Made by a program: the position numbers and the translations under genes. DNA of 64,000 bases from Paragonimus skrjabini miyazakii (taxonomy: Eukaryota; Platyhelminthes; Trematoda; Plagiorchiida; Troglotrematidae): NCBI GenBank assembly GCA_014338405.1, contig JTDE01001031.1:1-64000 (forward strand), written 5' to 3'. Every line of letters starts with the position of its first letter. Position 1 is the stretch's first letter. This document shows, piece after piece, positions 57,891-64,000 of this stretch. The notes beneath the pieces are model-generated. The model made no database searches, was not told the DNA's origin, and saw nothing but the letters and a program-made list of their open reading frames with translations.

Positions 57891-60800
57891 GCCTCGACAT
57901 GAGGATTCTTTGACATGACAAGGATGATGTTGCTCCCGGGTGATTTCTTGTTCGATAGCAAACTTTAAGATACCCGCGGGAATCGGTCTGATCTTACATG
58001 CTATTTAGAAAACCCAACAGTTACACATTCTATGGCTTTTTTTGCTCCAAAAAGTCACCGAGTTGCCCCAGGTTCATGTGATGGCGCAGTGAGGACGGAG
58101 AATCGCAGTATACTACTCACACCATTACTCAGTAATGAGGCATGAGTACGTATATGGATATTGAACTAACCGCGGGAGAAATACGAGAAAAACTGGAATA
58201 CAGTTCGGCATGACGTGATTATCTGTATATATAGGAAGTGGATACTGGCAACGGTTGCAACCGTGACGTCCTGAGATCGATGTATGCAACAGTGTTTTTG
58301 TTGTGCTGAAGCCCATAACCCATGTGTTGGTTTTCCGAATGAACAAACTTTACACTAACCGCGATCTTGGCTCACAACAGTAGCTACATTGAGCCTTTGT
58401 CTAAGAAAATTATGATTCCAGATTTGCTTTATTCACTTCAGCAATAACAAAAGGAGACGCAATTTGATATATTGACATTTCGTTCACTCTCTTCGGTCAG
58501 TTTCGCGGCTCAAAAACGTGCTCGGTGTTCGGATTATTGAGCGTGTCTGACAAACGATCCTCAAGTCGTATTCCCAAGGGCTTGCTGAGAGAGCCATAGA
58601 ACTACAGGTTACTTGCACAAAACAAACAACAGCGGTGTGTGGTTTGTAAATGTCGGATTCCAGTTTCGAAGCGTTATCACTGAAGAGCTTCACAACACAA
58701 AAAAGCGACAGATCTTTTTCAAGCCACACATTACAATTCAGCGCTTGTTGGTGTAAGACTCTGGAAATCAAAAGAATTCCTTGTTAAACTAGTTCCGCGT
58801 CTCAACCCTGCTGGCTGTTGTCGCACTATATGTGATGTAAATAACATGGATCAAACTTTCTGAGTGTCTGCACGTCAGTGATCAGTTTTTGGTTTTTTTT
58901 GAATGCCTTTTGCCGCTGTTCAGTTCAACCGCGAACGTCAATCCAGTTGTAGAACTACCTTAACATCAATCTATACATGCTGAATAAGTATGTATCAGAA
59001 GCACGGGTTGACCAGTCAAACAGAAACGATTCGCGAATCAGTAACGATATTATCCAACATGATATACACAAGCATTGGGATGACATTATGTAGGAAACCC
59101 AGTTGAGATAAATGACGTAATATACGGTATCAAAACCTATCCAATGAGAACACAAAAGAAATAGAGATTTGCTCGCCATCCAAGACAACCAGCTCACTCA
59201 CGGCAGAAAATGTAAACGTGCACCATCGAACATCAGTGATCAAATATCATTCGGTTTCCTACTTCATCTCTAAAATCATATCAATATTTCATCCATGCAT
59301 TCAGTCAATCCGGATTATCTACTAACTCTTCACGAAATACAAATAATTCTCAGTGGGATCTCCACTATTGTAAACTGAGAGACACTGAACTCCTCACCAA
59401 TCGGTGACCAAACCAGACAGATCCCCTGAACTGCTCTCATCAAACCGTCCAGCACAATCATGGTTTTGATGTTGTTTTATTAAACCCCAGTTAGTAGGCT
59501 GTGCATCTGTTGCGCCTAGATAGGCCTGACAGTCATCCTCTGTTGCTGGTACTTACGCGTGAGGATAGACCAAGCACGAAACCACGAACAGCATATTTTG
59601 ACTCCCGAAGTCGGTCAACCATCAGTCACAGACTCTATTTCGTTTGCCCGGAAGGCAGAGTTTGACTCCTTCAAAAGAACCCATCACCACGACCCATAGC
59701 ATAGAGGAAGTAGAACAAATCCTGTCTGACTGACTGTGTGCATGTGAAACTACGTTCAGTACTCGTTCTACTTATTAATCCACTAGACCGCACGCAATGT
59801 GATATCTTCTGTGTTAACTTGTAGTCTATAATTATTTTTTATTAACTCTGACGTGACTCAGATTTTGTCATTTTGGGGCCAACGCAGAGTAATCCTAGGG
59901 ATGGACTCTCAAATGTTGTCACGGACTGTTTTGAGATTTCCATGGTAAGGTGAGAAAAAACAGACGAGCAAAAAGTAAATCTGTTGTGACACGAGGTGAT
60001 GTCAGTCAATGGGATATTAAGTACAGATATACTGGTTTATAATGTGGTTTCATAACCACATCGAAGGGTAAACCGTTGCTGGCTTAAGTTTGTGTCTACT
60101 GAAGCAAGTCACTGCACTAAAGTTTCTGTTTTCCAGGCCCAGCTGACCAGAGTGCAAAAGACGTAAAATTACCGAACAAAATGCAAGAGACAAAATAATC
60201 GAAAAGTTAAAGCATATATCAAAGTCAGGAGGAATTAAAAGCTCTTCATGATGAGTGTGAAGTTCCAGAATAATGTAACTTGTATTTAAACTTTATCCCT
60301 TACATACCAAATAATAACAAACTATTTTCTTCCAGCAAACAACACTAGCTGGCAGTTATTGAAAGTGTATGGAGAAGAATAACTGTTCAATGTACAGTAA
60401 GCACTTCTTGACTTGGCTTTACACTCATCCCGGTACAGTACAGCTCCAATGCTTGAGAGAGGCGCGTAAATAATGACAATAGATAGAAGCTTTGGAGAAA
60501 CTGATCGTGAAACCATATATGTGACCAGATAGACCAGCAAAGGAAGCAATATTGCCTCATGAGCACCAGCCCACCCAAATTAAGCTAAAGAAATAATCAA
60601 AAATGGATGTATTGCTTTCGGGGTAAAAGCTGTAGGGAAAAGGGAGTACTACTGTAAATGTGAATACAACTCAACATGAGGTTTCGAAGTGTATTAGACA
60701 AAAATTGAAATCGCCTAGCATCACACAGAAAGCCAGCATCGCTAACCAAATACCAGACTACGAAGCTTTACGGCAGAAAAGGGACACATATCAGGAAAGA

Positions 60801-61639
60801 GTGTGACCCAACAGTACAAGACAAAAAATAGACGGGGGCATCCCTCATTGGTTACTTGACTCAGATGTGGTAAGAAAAATGCGTTACGTTTGTTCTCAAC
60901 TTACATTTCTACACGCACACTCCTTAATATCTACTCCGAAAGAATGAAGCAAGTTGCTTACAGTACTTGCGGATAATTCTCGGTACCGATCAAATGTTAA
61001 ACCTTCCCGGAATATTGCTGATTTACTCAATCAAAATTTCACTCGACTCAGTAAACTTCATCCAGATTTGCCATGCAGACCACGATAGATAAAGGTCTCA
61101 TTGAGTAAAATATGGAAAGCGGTATTTTGCCATGAGAAATTAAATGGAACATGCGTGTGAAGATTTTAAGGGGGTCTATCTAATGTTGATATAAACATTA
61201 CAAATTGCAAGGTGATGATAACTCAGTTATTTATTTAGCTGGGTGGAGTTGCCGGTCATTTTATATCATAACATAAATCGTTTGAACCATATAACCTTAT
61301 CGTAAGAACAATCAGTGTCAATACTGTCGGTTCTAACTGACCGGATATTTAAAGATGGTAGTGTGCTGACTGGCCGATACGGCTCCGTGGAGAAGTTCAA
61401 ATCACTTGACAATGAAAACAAAACATATGAGGGTGGAGTCCCACCGATCATTGTCAAATACTTAGCTACTGTACCGAAAAATATCAAAACAGAGAGGATC
61501 TGAGTAGACAAAAACAACTTCAATTTGTTAGAAAAGCGACCACGTTTTTAAAGATTAACCGTATTATTCATGTCATTCATTTCTACTGAGCGACGAATAC
61601 GTTACGGTCTCACTGCCCCGTTCGTTGTGACTTCCCACG
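57891..61639. other. No firm gene
   Basis: Nearly 4 kb of AT-rich sequence with frames up to 95 codons (58484-58771, -) and no domain, repeat or linked exons. Confidence 0.4.
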
Positions 61640-62640
61640 ACCTTGACACAAGCAATCCGGTTGCTTAAATCGGATACGCGTTCACTTCTAGTGGTGTCCG
61701 TTAAGGGCGTCCGAAGTCATCCTTCTTGTCCAACTTGGTCATGGGCGAACTTCTAAAAGGTGCGCTTGGGAGTTAAGTGAACTTGGTGTTGAGCTTCTTC
61801 CTAGTGCTAGATTGACTGATCTGGAGTATACGAACGACAATGTCTTATGTAGCCCCTCAGCCGAAAACATGCAGACCATGCTAAACAAGATGACTGATCG
61901 GGCTGGTTTGTATGGAATAATGCGATTCGCACCTTCAAAGTACAAACTGCTGCTACTAGACTGAATCATTTCCACTCCTACCTACGTCATTTCAGGTAAT
62001 CTGTTTGGGACTGTGAACACTTTCACATACTTATCAGCCTGCAATATTGCTGATGAGATATCAGTGGGGATAGCAAAGGCACCAGTTGCGTTTGGTAAAC
62101 TGCGTCATCTGTGGCATCGAAAAGACGTTCGGTTGTCTTCGAAGGGAAGGGTATACAATGCATGTGTACGTTCTGTTTTGCTCCGTGGTGAGGAAACATG
62201 ACCCGTTCGGGATGAAGATGTTGACAGACTTACTGCATTCGAACATCGTTGTTTCCGCCAGTTAATCCACTTTGAGTGAAGTGGTCGCGTGATCAACAGG
62301 GCCGTTCGCCGGCATTTATTCCGGAACGCTCGTGATGCATGATCAATTGGTCAACTAATTACAGTACACAGCCTGCGATAATTAGGTCACGTACTCCGTA
62401 TGCCAGCTGATCGTTTACCGTACCGGGCATTATATGCTGAGACCGCCAACATTTGGGTGAAAATGCGTGGTGGTCAACCAACAACGTGGTCACGAAATAT
62501 GAAGACCAGGACTGCTCCATTGAGCAAAGTGAGTAAGTGTCGCCTGCCTGGCTAGGGTTCTCATGACCTCTCAAAACGCTGATAGGAGACGCTATCCGAG
62601 ATGGCGGTGTGTCACAGTCAATGGCGTACCTGAATCCACA
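61640..62640 (+). mobile_element. RTE-type LINE, RT end and C-terminus
   Basis: It begins in the RT motif B region (SSGVR, then a frameshift near 61700) and includes motif C. After the RT come LSSKGRVYNACVRSVLL and E-H-R-C-F-R-Q-L, GHVLRMPADRLPYRAL, GGQPTTW and a closing segment (CHSQWR) ending near 62635. This C-terminal order is typical of RTE/BovB-like elements such as schistosome SR2. The 5' half is missing. Confidence 0.8.
61740..62640 (+). pseudogene. RTE reverse transcriptase C-terminal half
   Basis: Motif C reads YTND (61829-61840) where RTE enzymes have YADD, so the first metal-binding Asp is lost. One frame (from 62013) then runs with stops at 62199-62201, 62277-62279 and further ones near 62340, 62380 and 62554. 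The downstream thumb and C-terminal residues stay readable through all of them, pointing to slow decay by point mutations. Confidence 0.75.
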
Positions 62641-63239
62641 CTTCTAGTCCTTCCACTTAGTCTTCTTTTCTTAATTTTCAACCTTCTTAGTGGCGTTTTC
62701 TTCTAGGATATTCCACGTCACTGTTAAGATGAGTGGCAACCTCAGCCACAGTACCTTTTGGTCAGGTTCATGGCTGCTATGATGTTGATGATGATATGCG
62801 TGTTTTGTGAGCTGAGTGCTACATACCAACTATCTTACTTTTTTCTGCCTAAGAGTGTCAGTATAAGCAGTAAACAGTCTCAGATCAACAATAACTTTAT
62901 ATATCATATGGTAAAAGCTCGAGTATAGCTATCACAGTCCAATCTGAGTTTGTTACGGACAAGCTCGTGGAACCCGAAAGGAATTACGCAACCTTTCATA
63001 AGAAATAGGAGTTCCTGATAATTCAAGAATCTTTGGTTTATTTCACACTTTACTAGAGACAGCTACTCAGTGTCAAACCACTTTGCGAGATATAGTCTGC
63101 GAAGTTTAACTTGAATATACCGGGGAATCTTCAAAGCGTTCACACACTGAGGACCAGTAATAAATGAATCGCGATCAGTAAGAACAAAGTAGCCGGATTT
63201 CTAATCTGAGATAGAAAGTTCAAAAGAAGTCTGTAAAGA
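62641..63239. other. No gene seen
   Basis: AT-rich sequence between the RTE end and the possible LTR-element region. Confidence 0.45.
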
Positions 63240-63928
63240 CAAACTGCGATCAGTTGTGCTCTTGATGAGAATTCGTGTGGGACAAATGCCAGAAGCTGTT
63301 TGATATAATTGTTCGAAATAAAAGATCTGGTACAACCATTGTCAACGATGAACTTGCGTTCAAAGTGATAATTAATAAAACAGAATTGAGTAATCTGATC
63401 ATGAAGTCAAGCCGATTAAGACCAGGTGCAATGGGCTGTAAATCATACTGAAGATATTGATATGGAAATTAATCCTGAACCGATAAAATCTCCGACTTGT
63501 GACAAACTCACTGATAGTGACTAATCTTGTCACGTTTGCGAAACGCAGTAACGTGATGGACAGATGATGCAGGACTGTTTACAGCCGCCTAGCTTACAAT
63601 TCTGTCTACTGGGTTCAATATGATCCCTAGACGGACTTTGTTTACTGTTCGGCAAATTGTTTACTGTTTTGACTAGCTGTCTTGGTTGACAAATATGAAT
63701 GCATAGCATACAATTTGAAGTTCTTTTAAGACCGCTTTGCAGCTTGGCATTGCTTAAACAAGTCTTTTGTTGACTGAAAAATAGGTACTTGTTTCTGTCG
63801 AAGATCTGGTGCACTAATATTTGTTGTTGACATTTCACAGAGTCGTGTTTGTAATTGATTAACAAAGTTGAAGCGTGCAGCTTGAGTTTGGAGCACCAGT
63901 ACAAAATCGTGAATTCATTGGCCGTCAT
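63240..63928 (-). pseudogene. Possible LTR-retrotransposon gag end and protease
   Basis: The minus frame 63928-63530 (132 codons) is Cys-rich toward its end (NCKLGGCKQSCIICPSRYC), which could be a broken zinc-knuckle region. About 170 bases further, in another frame, FERKFIVDNGCTRSFIS (63360-63310) resembles an aspartyl protease active site of the BEL/Pao or Gypsy type, with D-N-G in place of D-S/T-G. Stops lie between them. I do not see an RT. The element would continue beyond the right edge. Confidence 0.35.
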
Positions 63929-64000
63929 TCCGCAAGAGTGTGAAACTGCTGTTTACAAGGTAGCTAAAATTGTTGTCTGACAGTGCTTTAAAAGCGGCTG

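Overview
The window looks like part of a flatworm (Platyhelminthes) genome, most likely a digenean trematode. The reasons are AT-rich, gene-poor DNA; a host gene with very short introns (39 and 47 nt); tRNA-headed repeats carrying hammerhead-ribozyme motifs like the schistosome Sm-alpha family; and a mix of CR1/Jockey-like and RTE-like LINEs, a CsRn1-like Gypsy element and Penelope-like elements (PLEs). It is a draft scaffold with one 100-N gap (41333-41432). The species assignment is inference; nothing in the window proves it.

Layout. 0-12 kb is a graveyard of retroelements: a LINE reverse transcriptase (1-1806, +), a Gypsy integrase and 3' end (3222-4900, +), a near-complete but broken CR1-type LINE with a PHD-like finger, ORF1, endonuclease and RT (4990-8700, +), a second CR1 3' end (9003-9690, +) and a LINE RT fragment (11652-12060, -). 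15-31 kb holds the host genes I can support. The best is a five-exon FBXO16-like F-box gene (18983-21018, +), assembled by splice phase. A four-exon gene of unknown function follows (26421-27096, +), and there are several isolated exon candidates (15.2-17.1 kb, 30.1 kb). Between them lie a head-to-head PLE 3'-end pair (22153-22546), a zinc-finger-like ORF and a cluster of tRNA-derived SINEs with hammerhead motifs (27.4-30.0 kb).

34-51 kb contains PLE copies of two families, both with GIY-YIG endonuclease remnants: family A (34395-35470, -) and family B (37545-38400, + and 50278-50690, +). Family B is linked to a 167-bp GC-rich repeat. This part also holds a PLE RT fragment (43268-43540, -), an inverted pair of tRNA-derived SINEs (44352-44715) and a probable WD40 terminal exon with a poly(A) signal (45932-46040, -). 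52-64 kb has tentative exons of a low-density-lipoprotein-receptor-like gene, a PLE N-terminal fragment next to an IS630/Tc1-like transposase relic (57162-57881, -), an RTE-type LINE 3' end (61640-62640, +) and a possible LTR-retrotransposon gag/protease region running off the right edge (-).

No intact autonomous element is present: every transposon ORF has stops, frameshifts or mutated catalytic residues. Host genes are read by joining exons, so they do not appear as long open frames. The most noteworthy items are the hammerhead-ribozyme SINEs, with compatible stem substitutions between copies; the two PLE families and the inverted 3'-end pair; and the FBXO16-like and unknown four-exon genes.
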